Source of the DNA: Capra hircus
Lineage: Eukaryota > Chordata > Mammalia > Artiodactyla > Bovidae
NCBI RefSeq assembly: GCF_001704415.2
Contig: NW_017189517.1
Span: 6,459,167-6,523,166 of the forward strand
Length of the DNA stretch: 64,000 nucleotides
Direction of reading: 5' to 3'
Position 1 is the first letter of the stretch. Every line of letters begins with the position of its first letter. The notes under the pieces are model-generated. The model worked only from the letters and a program-made list of their open reading frames with translations, searched no databases and had not been told where the DNA came from. Below, piece after piece: positions 22,162 through 34,129 of the stretch. Made by a program: the position numbers and the translations under genes.

Positions 22162-23819
22162 TGTTGGGAGCCAGCGTGAGGAACTCCGCCCATGGCAAAG
22201 GCCATGAGGAAGGAAGCTTGGCATACGCAAAGGCGTGATCAAGCCTCAGGAAACCCCCTGTTCCCGAGCATCTACCCCAAAACCAGAGTACTTTACGGGG
22301 AGCTCTCCCCCATAACCATTTCTCTCAGAGAAGGAGTTAACTTGCAGCTCCAGTTAATAAAAATTCCTGGGTATGACAAGAGTGTTTCAACTTACGAACT
22401 CTCAACTTACGAAGGTTCTCTGGCCTGCCTGATCAGGCTCGTCTGGCTGCATGTGATTGTTTACAGCCTCCCAACTGTGAGAGGCACGGGATGTTTTAAA
22501 ACTTTCTAAATACAGACTCTTTTTAGAAGATTATTAGTATAGCATTAGTAGGAATTATATTGGTGAAGGGTTTTTTCATTTGTCCTGCCAATAATTACTG
22601 CTGATTCCCTGCCCTGGGTATGACAAGGATGTCTCAGGTCAAACCTCTCTGCTGACAGACTAGCTTGTGTGACAGCCTCTCAGCCATAAACAGCACAGAG
22701 AGTTTGGAGTATTAGCATAGGGCTTTTTTCATTGATGAGTCAATGATTGCCATCAGGCCTCCATATCCTTAGGCACCTGGGAATATATTAATCAATGTAT
22801 TTGGAATATAGAAAAGGAAATATAGTAGTTTTTTGATGTTAGCAATGCTAGACTTTTGAGTTAATGAATCTTCTCTTTTGTTATAGATCACTGTACTTTG
22901 TTATAAATCACTATAAATCACTGTGTCCTTGCTATGCAAAAATGTAACTTTATCACTATCTTAAAACAAAATAGATCTTAAGGGGAACATTGGTGAAGGG
23001 TTTACATTTGTTGAGCCAATACTTGCTGCTAAATCTCCATATTCCTGTCCTTATAATGAATATAACTAGCATATAGGAGAAATAAGTATTAACCTTTAAG
23101 ATTAATCATGTTAAACCTTAGGTTAAGTAAATTCCTTTCCTGATTGTAACTCACTACACCCTCACCCTATAGGAATGCAACTTTATTTGGAGGGTGGCGC
23201 CTGATTTAAGAAAAAAATCACCCCTGGAAAAATAAGTTTTCTGGTTAACTGACCGGTATCAGAAATGGCCATAAAATGTCAGCAGACCTCACGGCCAAAA
23301 GATGATGAAACTCATAAGACCTTTGTATAATTTTATATGAAGCACCTGATTGTGATAAGGGTCAGGTCTGCTGACCCCCGCGTGACTCTGTATTCATCCC
23401 TATGTATAACAAAAAGGTATATAAACAAACCTGGAAAATAAAGAAATCGGATCAGTTTCTGGAAAGACTGACTCCCCCGTGTCGTTTCTTTCTCGCTCCC
23501 CGCTTTCCTGGCTGAATTACCATCTGAAATGTGGGTACTCACCAAGCCTGCTAATTCTGCCTGGGCATCTGAGATCAGACCGGGGAGGCCTCAGTGCCTC
23601 CTCTCCTTTGGGAGAATGGAAAGACGCCTGTGGCCTACGTAGATGGTGATTGGTATTCTATGTAAACCAGCTATTCAGCCTCTTTTCTCCACTAATTCTC
23701 CTACTACACTATCTGTTTCTAATCTCCCTCTACATCTATAATTAAATAAGTTTTTTCCAGGACGCTGACTCCATCCCCACCTTCAAATTCCCTGGATCCA
23801 CCGGGGCTGGACCCCGGCA
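22162..23819 (+). mobile_element. Solo LTR of a bovid class II (BTLTR1-like) endogenous retrovirus
   Basis: Begins TGTTGGGAGCC and ends CCCCGGCA, i.e. the canonical TG...CA LTR ends. It is flanked by an exact 6-bp duplication ataacc at 22156-22161 and 23820-23825; six bases is typical of class II (betaretrovirus-like) integration. No gag, pol or env-like coding sequence or second LTR is present, so this is a solo LTR left by LTR-LTR recombination. It is long (1658 bp) and contains repeated internal blocks near 22370-22460, 22560-22700 and 22990-23040. A 105-codon frame at 22192-22509 has no recognised product. Core promoter signals are listed separately. Confidence 0.9.
23418..23442 (+). promoter_or_regulatory. 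LTR TATA box and polyadenylation signal
   Basis: TATATAAA at 23418-23425 followed by AATAAA at 23437-23442. This is the compact arrangement expected at the U3/R boundary of an LTR. Whether the solo LTR still drives transcription cannot be told from the sequence. Confidence 0.6.
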
Positions 23820-23825
23820 ATAACC

Positions 23826-24078
23826 TGTTAAACTGATTTAAAAGCAGACACTAAACTTGCATGACCACCCCAACTAAGTGCAAACCTGTTTGATGTGTTG
23901 AATAAAAATGTCCTTACTTTCTATTTAGCCAACATATTTTGATAGTGACTAATCATACCACACTTGTTACTATCTCCCTCGCAAATAGCAAAGTAATTCT
24001 CTACACTAGCACAATACAATTTATAAACAACTTAAAATGCATCACCTCATTTGATCCTTAAACAACTCAGTAACTAAC
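23826..24078. other. Unassigned sequence
   Basis: Short AT-rich stretch between the LTR and BovB copy 4. Nothing recognised. Confidence 0.4.
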
Positions 24079-24086
24079 ACTTACAA

Positions 24087-24579
24087 TCTAGACAGCATAT
24101 TAAAAAGCAGAGACATTACCAACAGAGGTCCGTCTACTCAAAGATGGTTTCTCCAGTAGTCATGCATGAATGTGAGAGTTGGACTATAAAGAAAGCCGAG
24201 CACCAAAGAATTGATGCTTTTGAACTGTGGTGTTGGAGAAGACTCTTGAGAGTCCCTTGGATTGCAAGGAGATCCAACCTGCCAACCCTAAAGGAAATCA
24301 GTCCTGAATATTCATTGGAAGGACTGATACTGAAGCCGAAACTCCAATACTTTGGCCACCTGATATGAAGAACCAACTCATTGTAAAAGACCCTGATGCT
24401 GAGAAAGATTGAGGCAGGAGGAGAAGAGGACAACAGAGGATGAGATGGCTGGATGGCATCACCGATGCAAAGGACAGGAGTTTGAGTAGGCTCTGTGAGC
24501 TGGTGATGGACAGGGAAGCCTGGCGTGCTGCCATCCATGCGGTTACAAAGAGTCAGACATGACTGAGCGACTGAACTGA
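24087..24579 (+). mobile_element. BovB LINE copy 4, 3' end only
   Basis: About 490 bp, the 3' end of BovB (C-terminal RT codons: ESWTIKKAEHQRIDAFELWCWRRLL in a frame at 24144-24368). It ends in 'gactgagcgactgaactgaa'. Target duplication acttacaa at 24079-24086 and 24580-24587. A small deletion near 24118 and several stops break the frame. Confidence 0.92.
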
Positions 24580-24588
24580 ACTTACAAG

Positions 24589-24786
24589 TAAGTAAGTAAA
24601 TGATAGTCGCTGAGTTGTATCTGACTTTTTATGACCCCATGCACTATGCAGTCCATGGAATTCTGGCCAGAATGCTGGAGTGGGGAGCCTTTCCCTTCTC
24701 CAGGGGATCTTCCCAACCCAAGGATCAAACCCAGGTCTCCCACACTGCAGATGGATTCTTTACCAGCTGAGCCACAAGGGAAGCTC
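24589..24786 (-). mobile_element. Bov-tA SINE inserted at the BovB target site
   Basis: Inverted Bov-tA with a (TAAG)n microsatellite tail at 24589-24600 and the head at the right end ('gctgagccacaagggaagc'). Flanked by aacttacaag at 24579-24588 and 24787-24796, the same target sequence that BovB copy 4 duplicated. Confidence 0.88.
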
Positions 24787-24799
24787 AACTTACAAGCAG

Positions 24800-25185
24800 C
24801 ATTTGAAAATGGCACAATGCAACTAAGCAGCTAGATTTATCAATGCTTTGATTTTGAGTTATAGGAATGCCTGCTTTCTAGTGGTATTATTCATGTTTAT
24901 AAAGTTCTGAACTACTAGCAAACAAAAAAAAAAGAGGAAGAAGCATTTATGCAGTCTCATAAAAGATTTCAATTATGTCCTGACCTCTAATTTTCCATTT
25001 ATTAGAATGTCAAGAAATGAGATTTATACTGGTTACTGGCAAACCTTAAGGATGTGGAAGCTGATTGGTTAAATGTTGTATTTCGGCCAAACATGGGTTA
25101 AACAAGCTACACCCATGTTTTCAATATATAAATAAGATATTGAGGTAAATATGTGCTTCTCCTAATTGTTTTAAATGTTTCTGAG
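24800..25185. other. Unassigned sequence
   Basis: AT-rich with a short A run (24924-24935). No gene or repeat recognised. Confidence 0.4.
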
Positions 25186-25189
25186 CACA

Positions 25190-25660
25190 TAATACAGACT
25201 GAACTCCACTGAAAATGGAGTGACCTCCCAAAAGATATGTCCACATTGAAATACCTGGAAACTGTGTATGTTACCTTCTTTGGAAAAAAAAAATGGTCTT
25301 CTAGATGTAATGAAGTTAAGGATCTTGAGATGAAATCATCTTGGATTATCCATGTGGGCCCAAATCCAATGACAAGTGTCCTCATAAGAAACAGAACAAG
25401 AGAAGACACAAACATACAGAGGAAGAGATAATATAAAAACAGAGACAGAGATTGGAGTGATGTTGCCACAGCCAAGGAATGTCTGGAGCCACCAGAAGCT
25501 GGAAGATTAAAGGAATCAATTCCTAAAGAGACCCAGAGTGGGTGTGGCCCTGCAGACACCATGATTTAAGCCTTTGAACCTCCAGAGCTGTGAGGAAATA
25601 AATTTCTATTGTTTAAAGCCACCTAATTTGTTATAGCAGCCACTGGAAACTAATACACTA
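25190..25660 (+). mobile_element. MLT1-type (ERVL-MaLR) LTR
   Basis: Has hallmark MaLR 3' LTR blocks: 'acagagattggagtgatg', 'agccaccagaagctggaag', 'ctccagagctgtgaggaaat' (containing the polyadenylation region) and the end 'ggaaactaatacac'. The long antisense frame at 25107-25562 is a shadow of this repeat. Confidence 0.75.
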
Positions 25661-25664
25661 ACCA

Positions 25665-26595
25665 AGTGAATTTTTCAAGTCATTACTTGTAGTGATACTT
25701 CACATTAAAGTCTTCACATTCACTCTGTTCTTATTCAGTCCAATTCCTTGAAAGGCTAGCAAGCTTTCATCACCATTGAGCAAAGTTACACTTTTAGCCT
25801 TTTTAAAGTTGTAATTCTACTTCAGAAGCCTTTTGAAAATTAATCAATATTTTTAAATTCCAGGAAAAAAAGAGCTGAATTTCCCATTATGAAATCACCA
25901 AAAAGAAATTACTTATTTCAAACACTTGATTAAACCTTGTTATTTTGGTCTGTTATTGTGGAAACATAAAATGCTATGTCTATAAACAGAAAATCCTTAC
26001 ATCAAGTCTTGGTGCAATATGATTTGTGTAGGCTTTGGAAGTATTCTCTATTTAATCTGATTAGCTTTTTTTTTTAATTACTCCAGTTCAGTTAGCTATA
26101 GAGTATTTTATATTTAGAAATGGTGCATGTGTGTGCATAGTAGTGGGGTAAGTTGTTTCAATAAACCACTAAGCTATTCAGTTTATATGCTTCTGGTCTA
26201 GCTGGGTTTCACATATGATATTATGTACTGTATTTTATGTACATTAGGTAAAATAACAGAGGAAAGAGAAAGAAAATTTTTACTGAGCATTACTAACAAA
26301 TTAAAAAATAAACAGCAAATCTCTCAAGGCTTACTAAACATTAAGCCTCTAATCACATTTGTGCCATAAAACACTTACCCCAAGGGGAAAAAAAATGCTG
26401 TATTTATAACTCAGATAGTAGAAAACATTTCCCTCGGGAAGAAATACAAATGTAAACTTTATCTGCATAAAAACGTTCAGATTATTATTTCTCTTCAAAA
26501 CTCCACAAAACATTATGTGACAATTTTTACTTAGAAAAGATACAGCATATTTATTTGGACTCATTATTTGCTTTGATCTTTCTTAGTTTTGTCAG
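25665..26595. other. Apparently single-copy DNA, no gene seen
   Basis: AT-rich. No recognised repeat and no supported frame. Confidence 0.45.
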
Positions 26596-26599
26596 CCTG

Positions 26600-26760
26600 G
26601 AGTTGTAGAAAGACCACTGAAGCTGATATTAGAAGACCTAAGTGCTTTTTCCTGCTCTGACACCTTGTGAGCTTAGACTCTCAAAATCTCTGATCCTTAA
26701 TCCAAAAACATGAAGATAAAAGCATCCATGCTACCTACCTCGAAGTTGTTGTCAGCATCT
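26600..26760 (+). mobile_element. MIR SINE remnant
   Basis: MIR-like order of blocks: 'agaagacctaagtgc', 'ctgctctgacaccttgtgag', 'actctcaaaatctctgatcc', then 'gctacctacctcgaag'. Confidence 0.6.
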
Positions 26761-26816
26761 CTGTTGAAATTTCACTCATCTTTCAGCAGTTGAGACTATC
26801 ACATCTCCCTATAAAG

Positions 26817-26972
26817 CAATGGTTCCCACAGCTGCACATCAAATCACCTGAGCAGCTGAATCCACTCCCAGAGATCTTGAATTGACTGGTTTAGTGTGGG
26901 GCATGAGTATTAGAACATTCTTAAAGCCCCTCAAGGTGATTTTAATGTACAGCCTTTAGAACCACTGCTGTA
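26817..26972 (+). mobile_element. MER5A-type hAT DNA transposon
   Basis: Starts 'caatggttcccacagctgc', with 'acatcaaatcacctgagca' and 'aaggtgattttaatgtaca' inside, and ends 'ttagaaccactgct'. The ends are roughly inverted, as in MER5A. It is a non-autonomous fossil with no transposase. Confidence 0.78.
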
Positions 26973-27159
26973 GAGCCTTTTTCAATCCATAGAAGCAGAA
27001 TTCATCCCTATCTTGATGATAAACTTAACCTAATCAAACTCTAAGTGACTTGCCCAAACAACTGAAATGCTCCCTATCCTCTGCAGAAAATTCTGTCTAG
27101 TACCCTCAGGAAATTCACAGCTGATAGGTTACTATCTGAAAAATAGCAATAATAGCTAA

Positions 27160-27335
27160 AATTTATATGTTACTGTTCCAAGCATTCTACTAGTACTCAT
27201 ATAGTCCTCACAATAACATTACTATTACCCCATTTAGTTGATGAGAAAACTGGGGCAGAGATAATGAAGTAAATTGTCCACAATCACATAATATGCAAGT
27301 TGCTGGGTTGAGATTTGAACCCAAGCCACTCATGA
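27160..27335 (+). mobile_element. MIR SINE remnant
   Basis: Well recognisable MIR: 'tccaagcattctactagtac', 'attaccccatttagttgatg', 'agaaaactggggcagag' and 'ttgagatttgaacccaagc'. Confidence 0.75.
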
Positions 27336-27563
27336 GGCAACACTGAAGCACAGTGGAGTGACTGCTCACTTTTGCTCCTACTGAATGTGTTATCTGTGTA
27401 AGGAAAATCACTCTGGTTTGTTCCCACACCTGTTTATGCCTGGTGTATTATTATTCCATAATTTAGTTAAAATATTATATAACCCCCCCAAAAAAGAGAG
27501 TATAAAGAGAAAGAGTTGCTATTTCTATGAAACTGAAATGATTGCTTTAGAAGGGACCTCATT

Positions 27564-27584
27564 AAAAAAAAAAAAAAAAAAAAA
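27564..27584. repeat. Poly-A tract (21 A)
   Basis: Uninterrupted A run in otherwise unassigned sequence (27340-28000). No upstream retroposon body recognised. Confidence 0.95.
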
Positions 27585-28009
27585 CTGCTGTCAAGTGAAG
27601 AGTGGGAGAGGCAAATCTAAAGTATTTGTGAAAAATCATTAAAATCTAGGATTCTGTGCTATGATTGCTTTGTATATTTTTAAAATTTAATTTTATGGTA
27701 CAGTTTAAAGAAACTGACACTGCAAATCATTAGTAAAATGTTATGAATGTGGTCAAGAAACAGGAGGGAAATCACTCTGCTGACCCATATTCAGGGAAAA
27801 GACCTTAGACCTGCATCAAAACATGGGCAAGTGTATAAACTTACATATTTAAATCCTAACAAAAGATTTCAGGCATGTATATAGCATTTCTTATCATCCT
27901 CCAATTTAATCCATTTTAAAATAACTGACCAACCACTAATACACATCATGCTGGAGAAAAGTCTAAAGAACTATTACAGAATACTCTATTGTTCGGCATT
28001 GTGAACTTC

Positions 28010-28140
28010 TATTTACAAGTCTGTTTCAATCACCTCATTATGAGTGCCTTGAGAACAGGGATACTGTCTTAATCATCATTTCATGTTCAGGCCTAAAATA
28101 GTGCCTGGCACAAAAGAGAAATTCAATTAATGTAAAAGTT
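28010..28140 (+). mobile_element. L2 3' end
   Basis: Blocks 'gtgccttgagaacaggga', 'actgtcttaatcatcattt' and 'agtgcctggcacaaaagag' in the order of the L2 3' terminus. Confidence 0.65.
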
Positions 28141-28319
28141 AATGACATTATATGCATGAAAGTATTTGGAAGCTGGAAAGTCTTATGGAGCTATAGGCTG
28201 TGGTTTGACTGGGCACACACCTCAATGTCCCATGGTTTCTCAAGGTATAAATTCAGGAATATAAGCACTTCCAGTATGTTTTTTTCAAGCACTCCCAGTA
28301 TTAATCAGTAACATTGGTA

Positions 28320-28475
28320 GAGCTGGGTGTTTAAGCATGAGTCAGAGAATCAGACCTAGTTTGGATCCTGGCTTTACAACTTACTAGATGGGTTACCCTG
28401 GGCAAGATACCTAACTGATCTGTATCTCAGTTTGTTCATTTGTGAAATTGAGATGATTATAAAAATACCTATCAG
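28320..28475 (+). mobile_element. MIR SINE remnant
   Basis: MIR 5' half: 'gtttggatcctggctttac', 'aacttactagatgggttacc', 'ctgggcaagatacctaac' and 'ctgtatctcagtttgttca'. Confidence 0.75.
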
Positions 28476-28498
28476 TTGAGTGTTGATATAGAAATATA

Positions 28499-28725
28499 GG
28501 GCTTTCCAGGTGGTGCTAGTAGTAAAGAACCCACCTGCCAATGCAGGATATGTAAGAAACTCAGGTTTGATCCCTGCGTCAGGAAGATTCCCTGGAGGAG
28601 GGCAAGCAACTGACTCCAGTATTCTTGCCTAGAGAATCCATGGACAGAGGAGCCTGGTGGGCTACAGTCCATAGGGTTACAAACAGTAGGATACGACTGA
28701 AGTGACTTAGCACAGCACCACACAC
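28499..28725 (+). mobile_element. Bov-tA SINE
   Basis: Head 'gggctttccaggtggtgcta', body and end 'ggatacgactgaagtgac', with an ACAC-rich tail. Perfect 11-bp target duplication atagaaatata at 28488-28498 and 28726-28736. Confidence 0.95.
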
Positions 28726-28789
28726 ATAGAAATATAAAACATGTAAATGTCTATCAATTGAGTGTTTATATAATAAGCACTAAGCTAAA

Positions 28790-29640
28790 TTGTTAGATTA
28801 AAAAAAAGAGGAGGTAGATAAGAAAATATACTTACAGTATTTTCTTATTACTGTAAAAAAATGGAATATCAACACAAGCTTGAATATACACAAGAATCTT
28901 CTAGAAGAATACAAAAGAAACCATTAAAAGTGGCTGTATCTGTGGAGTGGCCCCAGAGAGTAGTAAAAATTTAGAGAGGTAAAGGATTTTGCACAAGAGG
29001 GTTGCTAGCAAAAAATTCTAATGCATTAAAAAAATGAGAAGAAGAAGAAAATCCACAGCAGTTAGCTTGGGTCAGCATGCTGCTAGAGTTCTAAGGTGAA
29101 AAAGCAATCCAAGCTAAGCCTTACAGCAGGGATGTCAAATTCAGAGCACACAGCCTCTTCTCCCTCCATAGCGTATGAATCAGGATGTTCTTCTCCACTG
29201 AGCCTGGGAAAGGCCTCAGGAACATTCTCAAGTCAGTGATCCAGTCATCAACAGACTAGAATTGGCCAATTTCATCAAGGGATGAAACCTATTTGCCATC
29301 CAGAATTAGAGACACAAAATGGGTCAAGAAGATTCTTTAAGGAAAGGAATATCTGGCTTACAGTCACTGAACCTGAAGGAAGAAAAGTTGCTAAGTAAAT
29401 TAAAAATGGCTTCAAAGAATATAAGAAACTCTTAAATGGAAGATGGTTATTTTTTTTAGCACTAAAAGTTTAGTGCTCAGAGTACCTTCAAGTTCTTCTA
29501 AGAAAACCAAAAGAGTTACAGCCCCTTTCCTATCTGAAATTAAAATCACCACAGGAATAGCCATTACAATGAACATTTCCACCTAGTAAGTTGGCGTCAC
29601 TTTAACACTTTGACAATCAACACATTTTCATGTAAATAGC
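28790..29640. other. Mostly unassigned; possible L1 scrap at its start
   Basis: The stretch 28880-28990 ('accattaaaagtggctgtat', 'ctgtggagtggcccc') weakly resembles an old L1 3'-UTR. The remainder is not recognised and has no supported frame. Confidence 0.35.
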
Positions 29641-29790
29641 GATTGCTTCGTCCTCACCATCTTATGAGCTAAATAGTGCAGATTATTCGATTCTACTCTG
29701 TTGATCAACACTTTTGGCTGCTGAAAATAAGAAACTTGCCTGGGATCACATAACAGGCCAGTGGTAGAAATGAAGTAGGATTCAGGGTTC
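29640..29790 (+). mobile_element. MIR SINE remnant
   Basis: The core and 3' portion is suggested by 'gcttcgtcctcaccatctta', 'aataagaaacttgcctgg' and 'gtggtagaaatgaagtagg'. Confidence 0.55.
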
Positions 29791-30539
29791 CTGACAATCA
29801 AATGGGGTCTCTCTCCCTGAATGTCAACTTAAGGGAAGGTAGCTTGATTGGTGAGCCAGCTAGAGGGGCAAAGAATGAATGGTATGTAGGTTATTATACT
29901 AAATGTGATGTATTTTGCATATACAGGCTGATGAATTCTAGGGGTCATCTAGATCTGTTATAATAATAATTGATCAGGCAGCAAGTATGGGCCAGGCACT
30001 GTGCTGAGCACGCTGTGTTTACTGTCTCACTGAAGCTTCCTATTCCTCAGGCCCCAAAATGTGGAGTATCCTCAACTCCATGCTTTCTCTCATACCACAC
30101 ATCTAGTCTGTCAGAAAATCCTGTCACCCCTACCATTAAAATGTACCCAGGGTATGCTTAATTTTCACCCTTTCTAATACTATTCCTCACCATCTCTTGC
30201 TCAAATTAAGGCAACCACTTCCTTAATAGCCTCCCTTCTTCCACTCTTTCCCTGCCCTAATTTATTCTCAACACAACAGCCAGAGTGATACTTTGGAAAC
30301 TCAAATAACAGTGTGCCACTACCCTGCTCAAAACTCTGCTATGGCTCCCAATTTCACTTGCCCTCAGAATAAAAGTCAAAGTCTTGACAGGAGGATATAA
30401 GGCCTTTATGACCTACCAGACTGCCTTTTTGTGTGGCTTCCTTCCTCCCTCTGGTCTTTTCACTTGCTGTGCTGTCTCCTTAGGATGCTTTTTTCCAAGA
30501 AGCGCGTGGTCTCTCCCCTCACATCCTCCAGTGTGCTGT

Positions 30540-30728
30540 GCTCTGTGCTTAGTCACTCAGTCGTGTCTGACTCTTTCCAACCCCATGGACTACAGCCCAC
30601 CAGGCTCCTCTGTGCATGCAGATCCTCCAGGCAAGAATACTGGAGTGGGCTGCTATGCCCTCCTCCGGGGGATCTTCCCAAACCAGAGATCACACACAGG
30701 TCTCCCATATTGCAGGCGGGTCCATGTC
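30540..30728 (-). mobile_element. Bov-tA SINE in the L2
   Basis: Inverted SINE body with 'ccatggactacagcccacc' and 'ctccgggggatcttccc' on the plus strand. The head side is shortened. Short flanking repeat tcctcca on both sides. Confidence 0.85.
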
Positions 30729-30948
30729 CTCCAAATCTCTGCTCAAATGCTATCTCATCAGAGGAGCCTTTCCTGGTCACTGGAGTTCTTTACATGGCCT
30801 TCCTCCCCCAACTCCAATCCTCCTTCCCTTCCCGCTTCCTTCCCCACAGGACTTACCCCCTCAGTTCAGTTCAGTCGCTCAGTTGTGTCCAACTCTTTGT
30901 GACCCCATGAATCGCAGCACGCCAGGCCTCCCTGTCCATCACCAACTC

Positions 30949-33681
30949 TCAGAGATCACTCAGACTTGAGTCCATCGAGTCAGTCATGCCATCCAGCCAT
31001 CTCATCCTCTGTCGTCCCTTTCTCCTCCTGCCCCCAATCCCTCCCAGAATCAAAGTCTTTGCCAATGAGTCTACTCTTCGCATGAGGTGGCCAAAGTACT
31101 GGAGCTTCAGCTTTAGCATCATTCCTTCCAAAGAAATCCCAGGGCCAATCTCCTTTAGAAAGGACTGGTTGGATCTCCTTGCAGTCCAAGGGAATCTCAA
31201 GAGTCTTCTCCAACACCACAGTTCAAAAGCATCAATTCTTTGGCACTCAGCCTTCTTCACAGTACAACTCTTACATCCATACATAACTACTGGAAAAACC
31301 ATAGCCTTGACTAGACGGACCTTAGTCGGCAAAGTAATGTCTCTACTTTTGAATATGCTATCTAGGTTGGACATAACTTTTCTTCCAAGGAGCAAGTGTC
31401 TTTTAATTTCATGGCTGCAATCACCATCTGCAGTGATTTTGGAGAACAAAGAAATAGTCTGACACCATTTCCACTGTTTCCCCATCTATTTCCCATGAAG
31501 TGATGGGACCAGATGCCATAATCTTCGTTTTCTCAATGTTGAGCTTTAAGCCAACTTTTTCACTCTCCTCTTTCACTTTCATTAAGAGGCTTTTTAGTTC
31601 CTCTTCACTTTCTGCCATAAGGGTAGTGTCATCTGCATATCTGAGGTTATTGATATTTCTCCCGGCAATCTTGATTCCAGCTTGTGCTTCTTCCAGCCAA
31701 GCATTTCTCATGATGTACACTGCATATAAGTTAAATAAGCAGGGTGACAGTATACAGCCTTGACGCACTCCTTTCCTATTTGGAACCAGTCTGTTGTTCC
31801 ATGTCCAGTTCTAACTGTTGCTTCCTGACCTGCGTACAGATTTCTCAAGAGGCAGGTCAGGTGGTCTGGTATTCCCATCTCTTTCAGAATTTTCCACAGT
31901 TTATTGTGATCCACACAGTCAAAGGATTTGGCATAGTCAATAAAGCAGAAGTAGATGTTTTTCTGGAACTCTCTTGCTTTTTCCATGATCCAGCGGATGT
32001 TGGCAATTTGACCTCTGGTTCCTCTGCCTTTTCTAAAACCAGCTTGAACATCAGGGAGTTCACGGTTCATGTATTGCTGAAGCCTGGCTTGGAAAATTTT
32101 GAGCATTACTTTACTAGCATGTGAGATGAGTGAAATTGTGCGGTAGTTTGAGCATTCTTTAGCATTGCCTTTCTTTGGGATTGGAATGAAAACTGACCTT
32201 TTCCAGTGCTGTGGCCACTGCTCAGTTTTCCTAATTTGCTGGCATATTGAGTGCAGCACTTTCACAGCATCATCTTTCAGGAGTTGAAATAGCTCAACTG
32301 GAATTCCATCACCTCCCCTAGCTTTGTTCATAGTGATGCTTTCTAAGGCCCACTTGACTTCACATTCCAGGATGTCTGGCTCTAGGTGAGTGATCACACC
32401 ATTGTGATTATCCGGGTCGTGAAGATCTTTTTCGTACAGTATTTCTGTGTATTCTTGCCACCTCTTCTTAATATCTTCTGCTTCTGTTAGGTCCATACCA
32501 TTTCTGTCCTTTATTGAGCCCTTCTTTGCATGAAATATCCCCTTGGTATCTCCAATTTTCTTGCAGAGATCTCTAGTCTTTCTCATTCTGTTGTTTTCCT
32601 CTATTTCTTTGCATTGATCGCTGAAGGAGGCTTTCTTATCTCTTCTTGCTATTCTTTGGAACTCTGCATTCAGATGCTTATATCTTTCCTTTTCTCCTTT
32701 GCTTTTTGTTTCTCTTCTTTTCACAGCTATTTGTAAGGCCTCCCCAGACAGCCATTTTGCTTTTTTCCTTTTCTTTTCCATGGGGATGGTCTTGATCCCT
32801 GTCTCCTGTACAATGTCCCGAACCTCATTCCATAGTTCATCAGGCACTCTATCTATCAGATCTACGCCCTTAAATCTATTTCTCACTTCCCCTGTATAAT
32901 CATAAGGGATTTGATTTAGGTCATACCTGAATGGTCTAGCGGTTTTCCCTACTTTCTTCAATTTCAGTCTGAATTTGGTAATAAGGAGTTCATGATGTGA
33001 GCCACAGTCAGCTCCTGGTCTTGTTTTTGCTGACTGTATAGAGCTTCTCCATCTTTGACTGCAAAGAATATAATCAATCTGATTTCGGTGTTGACCATCT
33101 GGTGATGTCCATGTGTAGAGTCTTTTCTTGTGTTGTTGGAAGAGGGTGTTTTCTATGACCAGCGCATTTTCTTGGCAAAACTCTATTAGTCTTTGCCTTG
33201 CTTCATTCCGCATTCCAAGGCCAAATTTGCCTGTTACTCCAGGTGTTTCTTGACTTCCTACTTTTGCATTCCAGTCCCCTATAATGAAAAGGACATCTTT
33301 TTTAGGTGTTAGTTCTAAAAGGTCTTGTCGGTCTTCATAAAACCGTTCAACTTCAGCTTCTTCAGTGTTACTGGTTGTGGCATAGACTTGGATTACTGTG
33401 ATATTGAATGGTTTGCCTTGGAGACGAACAGAGATCATTCTGTCATTTTTGAGATTGCATCCAAGTACTGCATTTTGGACTCTTTTGTTGACCATGATGG
33501 CTACTCCATTTCTTCTGAGGGATTCCTGCCCGCAGTAGTGGATATAATGGTCATCTGAGTTAAACTCACCCATTCCAGTCCATTTTAGTTCGCTGATTCC
33601 TAGAATGTCAAGGTTCACTCTTGCCATCTCTTGTTTGACCACTTCCAATTTGCCTTGATTCATGGACCTGACATTCCACAT
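30949..33681 (-). pseudogene. BovB ORF2, disrupted by two frameshifts
   Basis: A 657-codon frame (33681-31708) begins in the endonuclease domain (SELKW with Glu ~31). It carries GDWNAK (~135-140), IDYI (~202-205), SHHELL (~228-233) and RT motif A DYAKSFD, where other copies have DYAKAFD. A 1-base deletion in a T run near 31773 shifts the frame just before ILSPCLF. The next frame (31768-31421) carries RYADDTTLMAESEEELKS, and a second indel near 31445-31455 moves the C-terminal part into 31485-30949. Endonuclease and most of the RT are thus intact, but the catalytic YADD is out of frame, so it is non-autonomous. Confidence 0.92.
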
Positions 33682-34129
33682 TCCTATGCAATTTTGCTCT
33701 TTACAGCATCAGATCTTGCTTCTGTCACCAGCCACATCCACAGCTGGGTATTGTTTTTGCTTTGGCTCCATCCCTTCATTTTTTCTGGAGTTATTTCTCC
33801 ACTGATCTCCAGTAGCATATTGGGCACCTACCGACCTGGGAGTACCCTTTCAGTATCCTATCATTTTGCCTTTTCCTACTCTTCATGGGGTTCTCAAGGC
33901 AAGAATACTGAAGTGGCTTGCCATTCCCTTCTCCAGTGGACCACATTCTGTCAGACCTCTCCACCGTGACCCGCCCGTCTTGAGTTACCCCACGGGCATG
34001 TCTAAGTTTCATGAGTTAGACAAGGCTGTGGTCCTAGTGTGATTAGATTGACTAGTTTTCTGTGAGTATGGTTTCAGTGTGTCTGCCCTCTGATGACCTC
34101 TTGCAATACCTACCATCTTACTTGGGTTT

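Noticed and set aside
22192..22509. 105-codon frame in the 5' part of the solo LTR
   Set aside because: Some long retroviral LTRs encode accessory proteins, but this frame shows no feature that I can tie to one, and solo LTRs commonly have chance frames.
25107..25562. 151-codon minus-strand frame
   Set aside because: Lies antisense across an MLT1-type LTR, with no recognisable protein.
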